Below are positions 16,248 to 25,787 of a stretch of DNA of 64,000 bases, piece after piece. The notes under the pieces were generated by a model, which saw only the letters and a list, made by a program, of their open reading frames with translations, did not search any database and was not told the origin of the DNA. Within the stretch, counting starts at the first letter, position 1; each line of letters starts with the position of its first letter. The stretch covers positions 22,707 through 86,706 of the forward strand of contig CAZBRD010000018.1 of NCBI GenBank assembly GCA_964494205.1, given 5' to 3'. Source of the DNA: JBBTCX01 sp964494205 (GTDB taxonomy: Bacteria > Planctomycetota > Phycisphaerae > UBA1845). A program made the position numbers and the translations under genes.

Positions 16248-19200
16248 CTACGGTTGTCGCGATCGCTGCGTTACCGCCTGCGTTAACTTACGAAGCTCAG
16301 CCTGATCGTCGCCGATTCGTTTCAATTCGCGCAGCCGCTGTTCGCTGCTGCCCGATACCGTGATTTCTTGCTGGACTGCTTCTGTTCGCTTCAGCACATC
16401 GATCTGCAGCGCCTTCAGCACCAGCAATTCGGTAACCGGCGGAACCGACGTCGCCTGTTGTGAGGGTCCATCGCCGCCTTGGCCGTCGCCGCTGTTTTGC
16501 TCGATAAACTCCGTGTCCATCGGCATCGATTCCGTCTCGGTGACGGCTGCGATCAACCGCTCAAGCTCATTCTGAATGCGATTGGTTGTCTCAACCAGCT
16601 CGTCGTCAACCTTGCGGGCATCGAGCTGCCCGCGACTCGTGTCCATCCAGCGAGCGATGCGATCCAGCGCCCAGTGATAGACCGCCACCTGCTCGAAGTC
16701 GGGCTTGAGCGAGTCAACGAGTTCGCGAACCGATCCCTGATCGCGGGCGAGTCGCGTCACTTCGCGCGATTCGGTCCGTGCGATGCGACCGGCTGCGTCG
16801 ATCGCCGTCTTTACCTTGACAATACCGTCGTTGACTGCCCGTTGTGCGGCAGCCAAGCGTTTCAGGTCTTCGCGAATCTGCACGAGCGTGCGCCGCATCT
16901 CCTCTTTCGCGCTCTCCTGTGCGAGTTCGTGAAGCATGTCGAGCGCTTCGGTTAGGCTCAGAATTGCCTGCGATTGCACCTTTGATGCATCGATCGGATT
17001 GGCGTCGTGCAGGTGCTGCACCGCTTGGCCCATCGGCTCCTCGGCTTCGCGAATCAACCGCGTGGCAGCTTCAGCCACCATCAGGTCGATCAGGTCATCG
17101 CCCACAGCGGCGGTGTTTCGTCGCAGCGTGTGCTGTTCCTGGCTGAGCGTTTCAAACGCGGCGTTGTTCGCATTGACCGCGCCCGCTTCATCCGTAGCTG
17201 TCTTCAACGCCTGCTGCTCTTTCAGCAGCGCCGCCACTTGCTCCTCAGCCTTATCGAGTCGCTTTCGTAGCTGCGCCAACTCACGGGCCTCACGCTCCTG
17301 CAGCGCATTGATCATGCCGCGCATCGCGTCGGCTGCGTTCTTCTGTTCGATCGATGCAGCGGCCGTGCGGTTGGAGGAAAGGGCGTCCGCCGCTTCCTTC
17401 ATGTTTTGAACGACGTCGCGTGCCGACGCCGCTCGCAATGCCGCATCGATCGACTCAGCAGCTGCCGGGTCCTTCGTATCAGGCGTTTCCTGCAATTGTT
17501 TCATGCGATCGAGCAACTGCTCGACATCAGCCGCTAACTGCTCCTGAAGCCGCTGCGTTCGTTTCAGATTCGCCGATTCCGCCGGCGAAAGCTCCTGCAC
17601 GTTTTTTCCGAGTGTTTCCTGGCCAAGTTCCTGCGTGCGGGATCGGAGCGTCTCCTGCCGATCGAGCAGGTCGCGCGTCTTGGTGACAAGCCCTTGGAAA
17701 TTGCCCCACTGCGACATCGACTGCATCATCGTGCGAAGTAGGTTGAGCGCCGTCTCCTGCGAGGTTGTCGCCTGTTGCAAGGCCGCCTGCTGCTCGGTCA
17801 CTGAACCTTGATCGCGCGCATCAACCAGCGATTTTCCCGCAGCGGCCATCGGCTCGTTAGCCACGCGCTGGAACCCTGCTGTCAACGCACGAAGCTGTTG
17901 AATCGATTCGCGATCCGTTTGGTTGGCGTCCATGCGGTCCGCCAAGTCTTGGAATCGCTTGGCGAGTTCGGTCAGACGGCGGGCCAACCGCGTTTGTGCA
18001 GTTGTGATGTTCGTTAGATTCTCACGCTCCTGCGGGTTGAGCTGGCTTGGGTCTTCGCCACGACGTACCAGTTTCGACGTCTTGTCGATCAACTCCGATT
18101 GATCAACGGCCACCTGTCGAATGCGCGATTCGAGCTGGGCGATGTCATCGCGCAGACGAATCTCGAACTCCACGTCGCTGATGATCTTCACGCGCTGCGG
18201 ACTGGATCGTCCGACCTGTGCCGTTTCGTCGCCGAGCGCGCGATTGTCCGTCGCCGCCACCACGTACGAAAGCGAATCGCCGGGTGCGAGCTTCATCGAC
18301 TCAATGGCCCAGCGATACTGGATCGACCCCTGCACGCTGCCCGACAGGTTGGACACCACCATGCGATCGGTGAGCGACCAGGTCCGCATCTGCTCCTCGC
18401 TGCCGCCTACCTTCTCTGCGATCAGCTCGACACTGGAAATTCCGAAATCGTCGTCGACCTGCGCGACGAGCTTCACGAAGCCTTTCGGCGTGCATTCCAC
18501 GAAGGACTTCGGCTCCAACACAGTTACGGCGGGCGGCGCATCGGGCGTGGCGATGATCGCTTGCTGCGGAGCGCCGCGATTTTCAAACCCAAGCTCGTCA
18601 CGCAACTCGATACGGAAATCCAGATCGCGTTCGACAGTCAGTGTCGTAGACCACTTCTCCGGTTGATTCACAAACGGCTGCATCGGCAGCGACTCGGCGT
18701 CGCCGAGTAATAGACTGGCGGATCGATTGCCGTCTTCGTCAGGCAATGCTTTGCTGGAAGTGACCGTGATCGTCACCGTTCCGCCCACCGGCGCTCGCAC
18801 CGGGCCTTCGGAAAGTCCCTGCACTCGTGCGGTCTGGTCTACGGCATACGGCGGTGGGTGAATCGTGGCTGTGGCTTCGGTCACTTCCGGGCGTCGTACA
18901 GCCTTGATCGTCGCGGCTCGTCGTAGCGTGTTTTCGTCGCCCGCCTCGAACCAATAGGTCGTGTCGCGTGTGACGGCGTCGATCGTCGCGTGAAACTCGC
19001 CGTCCGCACCCGTCTGCATCGCCAGTCGCGACTCTTCGCCCGATGCATCGCGGAAGTGCACCAGCGCACGCATCGAATCGCGCAAGCCGCGCGTGATTTT
19101 CATTCGCACCGTGGCCGCGTCGCCGACTGCCACAATCTGATCGCCGGTCAGCGTTTCAATCGCCACCGATCGCGGCCACTCCGTCTGTCCAAGCGGGTGC

Positions 19201-19730
19201 AGATAGCGGTCGATTCCAATGCCGATCCATGTCGGCGCGAGCATCATCAGCAGGATGAAACTGGCAGACCCAATCGCCAGCCACGACACGCGCATAGCCA
19301 GCGGTTGCAGAACCAGTGCATTGCGAATCGGGATCGTCCGCAGGATTTCCTCAGTTTGCTCGACGACTTTCTGCATCATCGGCGCGGAGCTTTCGTCGGG
19401 GCGTTCGATGAAGTCGACGCTGCTGCGAAGGCGGTGTTTCAGCGCCGCGAAATGCTGCTCGAGCTTGTCGGCGATGACTTCGATGCCCATCGGCACGCGC
19501 AGCGGTTTGATCACCCAGTGAAACGTCGCTGCCAAACAGCCCACTGCGAAGAACGCCGCCCCGAGAATGCGCAACGCGGGCGGCAACCAGAGGAACCAAT
19601 CGAGAACAATGACGGTGAGGAATGAGATCATCCCGCCGCCGAGCACGGCCGAGAACCCATAAACCATGAGTCGTCGCCGCACGCTGCGTCGTAGCGAATG
19701 CAATTGCAGGATGAGTTGGTGGTCAGCCAT
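16248..19730 (-). CDS. Giant coiled-coil membrane protein, DUF4175-like
   Basis: An 1160-residue protein. Two membrane helices at about 25-47 and 52-75 are followed by a positively charged cytosolic loop and a third hydrophobic helix near 145-165. An extracytoplasmic beta region (about 190-530) contains Ig-like strands (DGEFHATIDAVTRDTTYWFEA, cut here as DGEFHATIDA...YWFEA). From about 550 to 1150 it is almost entirely helical with heptads rich in Glu, Gln, Arg and Ala, typical of a long coiled coil. The layout matches DUF4175-type proteins found with MoxR, DUF58 and VWA genes. It likely forms a scaffold that spans the envelope together with the VWA proteins. ATG at 19730; 15 bases before the next gene, 100 bases after the VWA gene with a hairpin repeat in the gap. 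Confidence 0.8.
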   Translation of the reverse strand: MADHQLILQLHSLRRSVRRRLMVYGFSAVLGGGMISFLTVIVLDWFLWLPPALRILGAAFFAVGCLAATFHWVIKPLRVPMGIEVIADKLEQHFAALKHRLRSSVDFIERPDESSAPMMQKVVEQTEEILRTIPIRNALVLQPLAMRVSWLAIGSASFILLMMLAPTWIGIGIDRYLHPLGQTEWPRSVAIETLTGDQIVAVGDAATVRMKITRGLRDSMRALVHFRDASGEESRLAMQTGADGEFHATIDAVTRDTTYWFEAGDENTLRRAATIKAVRRPEVTEATATIHPPPYAVDQTARVQGLSEGPVRAPVGGTVTITVTSSKALPDEDGNRSASLLLGDAESLPMQPFVNQPEKWSTTLTVERDLDFRIELRDELGFENRGAPQQAIIATPDAPPAVTVLEPKSFVECTPKGFVKLVAQVDDDFGISSVELIAEKVGGSEEQMRTWSLTDRMVVSNLSGSVQGSIQYRWAIESMKLAPGDSLSYVVAATDNRALGDETAQVGRSSPQRVKIISDVEFEIRLRDDIAQLESRIRQVAVDQSELIDKTSKLVRRGEDPSQLNPQERENLTNITTAQTRLARRLTELAKRFQDLADRMDANQTDRESIQQLRALTAGFQRVANEPMAAAGKSLVDARDQGSVTEQQAALQQATTSQETALNLLRTMMQSMSQWGNFQGLVTKTRDLLDRQETLRSRTQELGQETLGKNVQELSPAESANLKRTQRLQEQLAADVEQLLDRMKQLQETPDTKDPAAAESIDAALRAASARDVVQNMKEAADALSSNRTAAASIEQKNAADAMRGMINALQEREARELAQLRKRLDKAEEQVAALLKEQQALKTATDEAGAVNANNAAFETLSQEQHTLRRNTAAVGDDLIDLMVAEAATRLIREAEEPMGQAVQHLHDANPIDASKVQSQAILSLTEALDMLHELAQESAKEEMRRTLVQIREDLKRLAAAQRAVNDGIVKVKTAIDAAGRIARTESREVTRLARDQGSVRELVDSLKPDFEQVAVYHWALDRIARWMDTSRGQLDARKVDDELVETTNRIQNELERLIAAVTETESMPMDTEFIEQNSGDGQGGDGPSQQATSVPPVTELLVLKALQIDVLKRTEAVQQEITVSGSSEQRLRELKRIGDDQAELRKLTQAVTQRSRQP

Positions 19731-19745
19731 TTCTTGTTTCTAACT

Positions 19746-19782
19746 CCCTCTCCCTCTTAGGGAGAGGGCAGGGTGAGGGTCT
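19746..19782 (+). repeat. Dispersed GC-hairpin repeat, copy 1 (CCCTCTCCCT family)
   Basis: Begins CCCTCTCCCTCTTAGGGAGA, forming a strong hairpin, then GGGCAGGGTGAGGGTCT. Copies occur in the same orientation at 25670, 29656 and 52468. The reverse strand reads as the DPHPTLS-type peptide often seen when this widespread intergenic repeat is translated by mistake. Confidence 0.85.
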
Positions 19783-19830
19783 TCGAACTTCGATCAATCC
19801 TCGTTTGTTCCTTCGTAACTAAACTACACC

Positions 19831-22359
19831 TCAGACCAGTCCGTACCATTTCCGCAGCACCCACTCCGTAGATATCATAAGCACGAAAAGGACCAGGACG
19901 ATGCGAGAGTCCCATAGTGGTTCGGTCACGTCGTCGGGTATCTGCACGCTGCGATCGGGGATGGATGCCAGTTCTTCTTCGAGCTTGTCCCAGGAAAGCA
20001 CTTTCCCGCCGGTTTGCTCAGCCATGCGCTCCAGCGTCGCGTAATCCGCTTCCGGCTTGCGGCCTTCGAGGTCCGGACGATTCACCCGCACGGACGCGGT
20101 CGCCGTCGATGGTCCGGTCCCCAGCGGAATGTCCTCCACTTCCAGCGTGTACGAACCGGGGCTGGAGGGGATGAAGCTGCCTTCATAAAGGCCGCCTTCG
20201 ACGCTGACACGGTTCAGCTCGATGCGTTCAGCTAACGCGCTCGTGCGGTTGGTGCCTGTTTCCATGGGCGATCGAGAAGTATCACTCTTTGGTTTGGCCG
20301 ACGCGGCGGCGTCGGCGGATTCGGCGTCGGTTCTTGTTACTGAGATCGCAACGGTCTCGCGCTGTTGTGAGAGCAAATCGGGGTCGTTTACTTCCACTTG
20401 CGCAGTTAACGGCGAACCATACGAATACACGCGGCGGTCAGTACGCAATACGACGCGCCGATCGTCCGACAGTCGATCGCCGCGACAGAGTAGTCGCGCG
20501 ACCTGCACCCAATACGCATCGTGCATGAACTCGCCTGTGTGCCTTCGCCATCGCCACGTGTCGTCGGTCGCCTGAAAGAAAATCTTCCCGGCACCATAGC
20601 GTCCGAGCACGATCAGCGGCATCGCACCGCTCAGCGTTTTTACTGTCGGGTGCTGCGCGAGAACCGAGGCACCCGGTCGCGGCCCCAGCGTGCGCGCGAA
20701 CCAATAAAGATCAGGGAGCGATCCGTAGAAATTCTCCGGGCCCGATGGCTTCGCTTCGATCACGGACTCAGACTCTTCTTGATCGTGTCCTGAGAACGAA
20801 CGGAATAATCGGCTTCGACGACCGTCTTCGGTCAGCACCGGTTTGAAGCCGACCGTCTGCACGCCCTCATACAAGCCCAGGAATTCCGGATCGACCCGCA
20901 CCGGCAGCAACTTTTCGAGCGGTGTGCCGAGGAATCGGTAGGGGGCTGACCGCTCGCCCGCGATCATCGCGAACCCGCCGCCCTCGTGGCCGACGTAGTC
21001 GAGAAGCATGGTCATCTGCGACACGCTCAGCCAGCCGCTGCGCGGATCGACGTCGCCGAATATCACCGCGTCATAGCGGTTCAATTCCTCCGGGCTTTCC
21101 GGGAATCGGCGGATCGGGTCGGTGCCTTCCTGCACGAATTGCTCATCCGCATCGATGAGCAGCACGCTCAGGTTGACGGTCTTTTCGCGGAGCAACGCGT
21201 TCTTGAGATAGCGATATTCGTAGCGCGGGTATCCATCGACATAGAGCACGCGCACGCGGTCATCGAGCACTTTCACTTCTACGCGGTCGGCGTTGTTCGA
21301 GTGGTTTTGCTCGCGCGGCAGGGCGATCGCTTCGACGCGATAACTCATTCGCCCGTTGTGTATTGGCTGAGCGGGCAACTCCACGCGTGCTAGGTTTTCC
21401 GGTGGGCCAAGAGTCACTTGCTTGGAGGTGATTTTCTGGCCGTCCGCCTCACTGACCAGATCGACGGTCACGGTTGTCGGTTCAGAGAGTCCGCGCGCAC
21501 TGATGGTTGCTTCAATGAGCACGACGTCGTTCACGAAAACCGTCTGATCCGCGCGAAGGGGACCGACTTCGATATCAACGATTCGATCCGGCGACCCGAT
21601 TCCCAGCGATAGAATGGGGATCTGTCGATCGCTGGCGAGGTCGATCGCGTCCTTCAGGTTGCCTGCCGCCGTGCTTTGGCCGTCGGTCGCAAGAACGATG
21701 GCGGCTAACCTGCGGCTCGGCGCGTGGTTGATGGCGTGAACGATCGCCGCACCAAGATCGGTGCTCGATCCCTCCGCTTCCATCCCGTTAACGCGATCAA
21801 CGAGTTGAGGAATGGCTTCGTTGGAACTCGCCAGCCCCTGCGTTTCAGAGACCGTGGAAAACGATGACAGCACCAGCGCGTTGTGTTCTTCGATTCGTTG
21901 CAACGAGGCCGCATCGTTTCGCGTGAGCGCTTTCTGCACCAGTTCCAGTCGGCTGGTATGAGCGACATCGTCGGAATTCGTCATTCCCGCACCGGCAGCG
22001 ATCGTCTGCGCCCTGGCCGCATCTGCATATTGATCCTTGGCAGCCATGCTCTGCGACGTGTCGATCAGCACAGCCACGTGCGACGGTTCCACACGGTTGC
22101 GCTGCAGCACGAGCATCGGACGACTGATCACGATCAGCACGAGACACACGCCGAGTCCGCGAAGGCCAGCCAGCACCATGCGTCGACGAATCGAGCCGTG
22201 CTCGCGCAAATACGCGAGAACGACAAGCGTGAGGACCAAAATCGAAAGACTGAACAGCAGCCACGAAGGAAGCTCGGATTGCCAGCGCAGCAGCAGGGGG
22301 GCATCGCGGCCAAGCCGGATGTTCTCAAGTCCCAGCAGCCATTCCAGAATTCGAGTCAA
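19831..22359 (-). CDS. Von Willebrand factor A / glutamine-amidotransferase-like membrane protein (BatB-like)
   Basis: Using the TTG at 22359, which overlaps the previous stop as TTGA and follows AGGAG, the product is 842 residues. It has two N-terminal membrane helices (about 35-52, 65-82) then a VWA domain with a MIDAS motif DTSQS at about 98-102, and the later Asp of DGQS. This is followed by a Ig-like region, a domain resembling class I glutamine-amidotransferase-like modules of this family (DAVIFGDVDPRSG, GGGFAMIAGERS) and a last membrane helix (RIVLVLFVLMISTEWVLRKW). It is a Bat-type aerotolerance-family member, in a system linking MoxR ATPase activity to folding or maturation of partner proteins; the true substrate is unknown. 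Confidence 0.82.
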   Translation of the reverse strand: MTRILEWLLGLENIRLGRDAPLLLRWQSELPSWLLFSLSILVLTLVVLAYLREHGSIRRRMVLAGLRGLGVCLVLIVISRPMLVLQRNRVEPSHVAVLIDTSQSMAAKDQYADAARAQTIAAGAGMTNSDDVAHTSRLELVQKALTRNDAASLQRIEEHNALVLSSFSTVSETQGLASSNEAIPQLVDRVNGMEAEGSSTDLGAAIVHAINHAPSRRLAAIVLATDGQSTAAGNLKDAIDLASDRQIPILSLGIGSPDRIVDIEVGPLRADQTVFVNDVVLIEATISARGLSEPTTVTVDLVSEADGQKITSKQVTLGPPENLARVELPAQPIHNGRMSYRVEAIALPREQNHSNNADRVEVKVLDDRVRVLYVDGYPRYEYRYLKNALLREKTVNLSVLLIDADEQFVQEGTDPIRRFPESPEELNRYDAVIFGDVDPRSGWLSVSQMTMLLDYVGHEGGGFAMIAGERSAPYRFLGTPLEKLLPVRVDPEFLGLYEGVQTVGFKPVLTEDGRRSRLFRSFSGHDQEESESVIEAKPSGPENFYGSLPDLYWFARTLGPRPGASVLAQHPTVKTLSGAMPLIVLGRYGAGKIFFQATDDTWRWRRHTGEFMHDAYWVQVARLLCRGDRLSDDRRVVLRTDRRVYSYGSPLTAQVEVNDPDLLSQQRETVAISVTRTDAESADAAASAKPKSDTSRSPMETGTNRTSALAERIELNRVSVEGGLYEGSFIPSSPGSYTLEVEDIPLGTGPSTATASVRVNRPDLEGRKPEADYATLERMAEQTGGKVLSWDKLEEELASIPDRSVQIPDDVTEPLWDSRIVLVLFVLMISTEWVLRKWYGLV

Positions 22360-24629
22360 GCTGCTCCTGCTTTCGCTTCGAATCCCGTTTGTCGCGGCCC
22401 GCGAGCGGTGCCGAATTTCATCGCGATCCACGTTTCTGCAATGAGCAGCGCGAGAACAACGTAGGCCGTCAAAGTGCCAAGCTCTGTCACATTCGCGGTG
22501 GTTGGCTTATTGGAAATGGAATCCGGGTCGCCAATCCAGCGGACAGGACGGTTGAGGCCGCGAAGCAGCGATTCTTGCGACGCCGATCGCAGTTCGGACT
22601 CGTTGTCATCCACGTTGACAGCCGCAACGCGCACATCCGAGCCGACACCGATGCTGTACAACCCGCTGTGATCCGCCGGGCCGAATTCCACGCTCAGGGT
22701 GCCGTCCGAGGGAACGATTCTGCCTTCGACTGTTGTGCCGTCGCCGGTGGTGACGCGCGTGGGGAGCGAACTCTCCGCCGCCGTCAGTGGCTCGCGAATA
22801 GTTTCGCCGACGAGCCCGTTTCGATTTTGGCCGTGCGTCGGCGCGAGGAAGCCGATCGTGTTCAACATCAGCGTAACGTAATCGCCCTTGGCCGGAAGAT
22901 TGGTCCAGTCCATGTTGGCGCTGGTGGTGGAGACCGCGACGCGGCCGCGACCGAAATGACCAATGATCATGGCGGGGTCATCGTTTGAATAATGCAGGAG
23001 GACCTCGCCGCGAATCGAGTTCGGTTCAATCGATTGGTATCGCGAAACGGTGGCCGAGAAGAAACCGCTCGTCGGCTCGCTGGCGAAGTCCGCGACAAGA
23101 CCATGAGCTTGGGTTTCAACCTTAAAGCCGACAGCACTCTGCTCGTCGAAGGATCGCACGGGGCCGAACTTGACCGGCAATGCGCCTCGACCCTCGCCGA
23201 AGCCAAACTGGTTGTAGTTGTCCAGCGAAAGCTGATCGCCCGCAAAAACCAGCAGCCCGCCGCCATCGCCGACAAATTGCTCGATTTGCTTCCACTGCTG
23301 GCCCGTCAGTCGACCGACGTTGCACAACGCGATGACGTCGTTCGCGCCCATCGACTCAGCCGCAAACTCCGAGTCGTTGATCGTCTTCAGTTGCAGCATC
23401 GACGGCTCATTGAGCGATGCTTGCGGCGCAAGCGCGGTCGCCAGAAAGCCTGATTGCCCGGCCAATGCGTTCGAACCTGGACGACCATCGACAAGTAGAA
23501 CAGTTGTGGCTGTACGTGCTTCGACGGACAGAAACCGCGTATCGTCGTCTACCAGGTCGTCAAAGCGACCCTTGTCGCCCAGTGTCGCGCCAATAAGTCG
23601 CGCTTCGATTCCGTGCACGCCGATCGAATCAAAAACGGTCGAGACGTAACTGACCGTCTCCGCACCGGGCTCGATGGCGGGCAGATCAATCAATCGCCGA
23701 TCGCTGCCGCGCGCATCGGCGGCCGTCGCAACCCGCCGCGTTTCCAGCTTCAATCCGCGCAACGTGGTCGAGCCGAAGTTGGCGATGTTCACTGCGAGTC
23801 GAACCGGTGCGCCTAAACCCAGCATGGGTGTTTCCAGTTCCAGTCGCGTGATGGCTGCGTTCGTCGGCTCATTGTCAGATACGGAGATCAGATTCAGGGA
23901 TGTCTGACTTCGCGGCAGCGCGTCAGCTATCTGTTGCAGCGCGGAAATCGCACCGCTCGAAGCGACGCCCGACTGCGATGCCCAATCCGCACCGGTGAAA
24001 TCAGTCAGCAAATAGACCGATCGATTCTCCGGAGTAGCAGGGGAGTTTTTCAGTATCTCATGCGCAAGTGCAAGCCCGCCTTCGATGTCGGTGCTCGATT
24101 GCGTGGCGTCGGCTGCATCCAGCCGTTCGCGCACAAAGCGATGATCGAACGACGCATGTCGAATGACCGCCTCCGCCGGCGATGAGAGCGTTACCAGACT
24201 GATCGCGTCCGTTTCGGGAAATGAGTGCAGCAGCTTATCCACCGCCTGTTTCGCGCGATCAAATCGCGTTCGACCTTGGTGATCCGTCGCGCGCATCGAC
24301 AGTGAATCATCAAGCAGGATGACGCGATGCGATCGCGTGGCTTGGATCGGCACGAATCGCGACGCCGGAAAAAACGGCCTCGCGACCGCCAGCCCCAGCA
24401 ACACCATGGCCGCCATTCGCAGCAACAGCAGCAGCCAGCGTTCAAACCACATTCTTGTGACGCTCTGCTGATTGGCGGTGCGCAGGAACATCATGGCCGC
24501 CCACGGAACGCGTCGATAGCGCCGTCGATTTAGCCAGTGAATGATGATCGGGATCAAGCCGGTGGCGACCGCCGCTGCCGCCAGCGCGGGGTTCACGAAC
24601 GGCCAAGCTTGCAACATCACGCTCGGCAT
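22356..24629 (-). CDS. BatA-like protein with N-terminal BatA domain and VWA domain
   Basis: The 757-residue product begins with the BatA-type N-terminal segment: helix FVNPALAAAAVATGLIPIII, then HWLNRRRYRRVPWAAMMFL, a second helix and the R-P-F-F motif (LAVARPFFPASR). A VWA domain follows with LLDDSLSM (about 105-112), a MIDAS variant DxSxS with D-D-S-L-S. It then has beta-rich domains and an amidotransferase-like module (GDGGGLLVFAGDQLS), and a C-terminal membrane helix (TLTAYVVLALLIAETWIAMKF). It overlaps the next gene by four bases and starts three bases after the DUF58 stop, showing tight translational coupling. The double-paralog arrangement with the downstream VWA gene suggests a heteromeric complex. 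Confidence 0.85.
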   Translation of the reverse strand: MPSVMLQAWPFVNPALAAAAVATGLIPIIIHWLNRRRYRRVPWAAMMFLRTANQQSVTRMWFERWLLLLLRMAAMVLLGLAVARPFFPASRFVPIQATRSHRVILLDDSLSMRATDHQGRTRFDRAKQAVDKLLHSFPETDAISLVTLSSPAEAVIRHASFDHRFVRERLDAADATQSSTDIEGGLALAHEILKNSPATPENRSVYLLTDFTGADWASQSGVASSGAISALQQIADALPRSQTSLNLISVSDNEPTNAAITRLELETPMLGLGAPVRLAVNIANFGSTTLRGLKLETRRVATAADARGSDRRLIDLPAIEPGAETVSYVSTVFDSIGVHGIEARLIGATLGDKGRFDDLVDDDTRFLSVEARTATTVLLVDGRPGSNALAGQSGFLATALAPQASLNEPSMLQLKTINDSEFAAESMGANDVIALCNVGRLTGQQWKQIEQFVGDGGGLLVFAGDQLSLDNYNQFGFGEGRGALPVKFGPVRSFDEQSAVGFKVETQAHGLVADFASEPTSGFFSATVSRYQSIEPNSIRGEVLLHYSNDDPAMIIGHFGRGRVAVSTTSANMDWTNLPAKGDYVTLMLNTIGFLAPTHGQNRNGLVGETIREPLTAAESSLPTRVTTGDGTTVEGRIVPSDGTLSVEFGPADHSGLYSIGVGSDVRVAAVNVDDNESELRSASQESLLRGLNRPVRWIGDPDSISNKPTTANVTELGTLTAYVVLALLIAETWIAMKFGTARGPRQTGFEAKAGAA

Positions 24630-24632
24630 AGG

Positions 24633-25577
24633 TTAGCTTGCCCCCAGCACGCGCGACGAACGCATGCGCAACCGTGCACTTCGCGTGGAAAGATAGCCGC
24701 TGATGATCGCGTCGAGGGCGACGGACGTGTTGAACGTCGTGAAGTCGACCATCATTTGCCCGAGCCCGGCGCGAAGCTGCGCCTGAAACCGCGTGACCTC
24801 CTCCAGGTAGCGTTCGCGCAGCGCTTCCGGCTCAACGAGCATCGAACCTGACGCTTCCATACCCTCGAACAACGTTGGTCCCTTGAAAGGAAACTCAAGC
24901 TCAGCCGGGTCCCACATGCCCCACACGATTACCTCGTGCTGGCGATAGCGCAGTTGTTTGACACCCATGAGAATCGAGTTCACATCGTCGAGAAGATCAC
25001 TCAGCACAACCACGATCGATCGATTGTTCAGTCGTTCCGCCAGCCCGCCGAGCACGTGCCCGATCGACGTCTTCGCCGGCCCCGTCCGACCAGCCAACTC
25101 GTGTACGATCGTCCGCCAATGGTGCGCGTTGTTTGCGGGCCGAATGAAATGCGTGATCTTCTCGTCAAACAAACAAAGCCCGACGGAGTCCTGCTGTTGA
25201 ATCGTGAGATACGCGAGCGAAGCAGCCGCACATGTCGCATAATCGTGCTTGGTCATCAGCTCGTCGCTTGAGCGGTAGTTCATCGATTCGCTGCAATCGA
25301 CGACCAGAAGCAAGCTTAGGTTTGATTCCTGCTCATATTCCTTGATGTAGTACTTGTCGGTGCGGCCAAAGACCTTCCAGTCAATAAACCGCAAATCGTC
25401 GCCCTGCGTGTACGCCCGGTGATCGGCGAACTCAATCGATACGCCGTGGTGCGGGCTGTGGTGTAAACCGGTGAAGAACCCTTCGATGACCATGCGAGCG
25501 CGCATCTCCAAGCCGCTGATTTTCGCCAGCACGCTGGGGTTAAGGTATTTGCGAATATCTTCAACGTGTCGCGACAT
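24633..25577 (-). CDS. DUF58-family protein of the Bat-type operon
   Basis: A 314-residue DUF58 protein. The family signature lies at GDDLRFIDWKVFGRTDKYYI, followed by a VWA-like core with DCSESM (metal-binding type) and SNLSLLLVVD. DUF58 proteins usually accompany MoxR ATPases and VWA proteins and are thought to bind them. The product lacks membrane helices, so it should be cytosolic. ATG at 25577 is preceded by GGAAG. It precedes the BatA-like gene by three bases and follows moxR by 210 bases containing a dispersed repeat. Confidence 0.9.
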   Translation of the reverse strand: MSRHVEDIRKYLNPSVLAKISGLEMRARMVIEGFFTGLHHSPHHGVSIEFADHRAYTQGDDLRFIDWKVFGRTDKYYIKEYEQESNLSLLLVVDCSESMNYRSSDELMTKHDYATCAAASLAYLTIQQQDSVGLCLFDEKITHFIRPANNAHHWRTIVHELAGRTGPAKTSIGHVLGGLAERLNNRSIVVVLSDLLDDVNSILMGVKQLRYRQHEVIVWGMWDPAELEFPFKGPTLFEGMEASGSMLVEPEALRERYLEEVTRFQAQLRAGLGQMMVDFTTFNTSVALDAIISGYLSTRSARLRMRSSRVLGAS

Positions 25578-25669
25578 TTATGCTTCCAACCGAATCGACG
25601 ATTCTTTTTTTTCCTGATAATCCAGTATTTCGTGTTGATTCCGAGTTCCTCAAAACGCTACCCTTCCAT

Positions 25670-25732
25670 CCCTCTCCCTCTTAGACGGAGGGCGACCAAG
25701 AAGGAAGCCCGACGGGGCAGGGGTGAGGGTCT
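25670..25732 (+). repeat. Dispersed GC-hairpin repeat, copy 2 with an internal insertion
   Basis: Begins CCCTCTCCCTCTTAGACGGAGGG and ends GGGGTGAGGGTCTCC, as the other copies, but carries about 26 extra bases in the middle (including CGACCAAGAAGGAAGCC). It lies in the 210-base moxR-DUF58 gap. Confidence 0.75.
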
Positions 25733-25787
25733 CCATGTGTCGATAAACTCTCGTTTCCATGAGGCGGAACACCTCAGACGTGTATGA

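Noticed and set aside
18099..18710. 203-codon plus-strand frame inside the DUF4175-like gene
   Set aside because: Antisense shadow of the coiled-coil region; rich in His/Arg with no signal.
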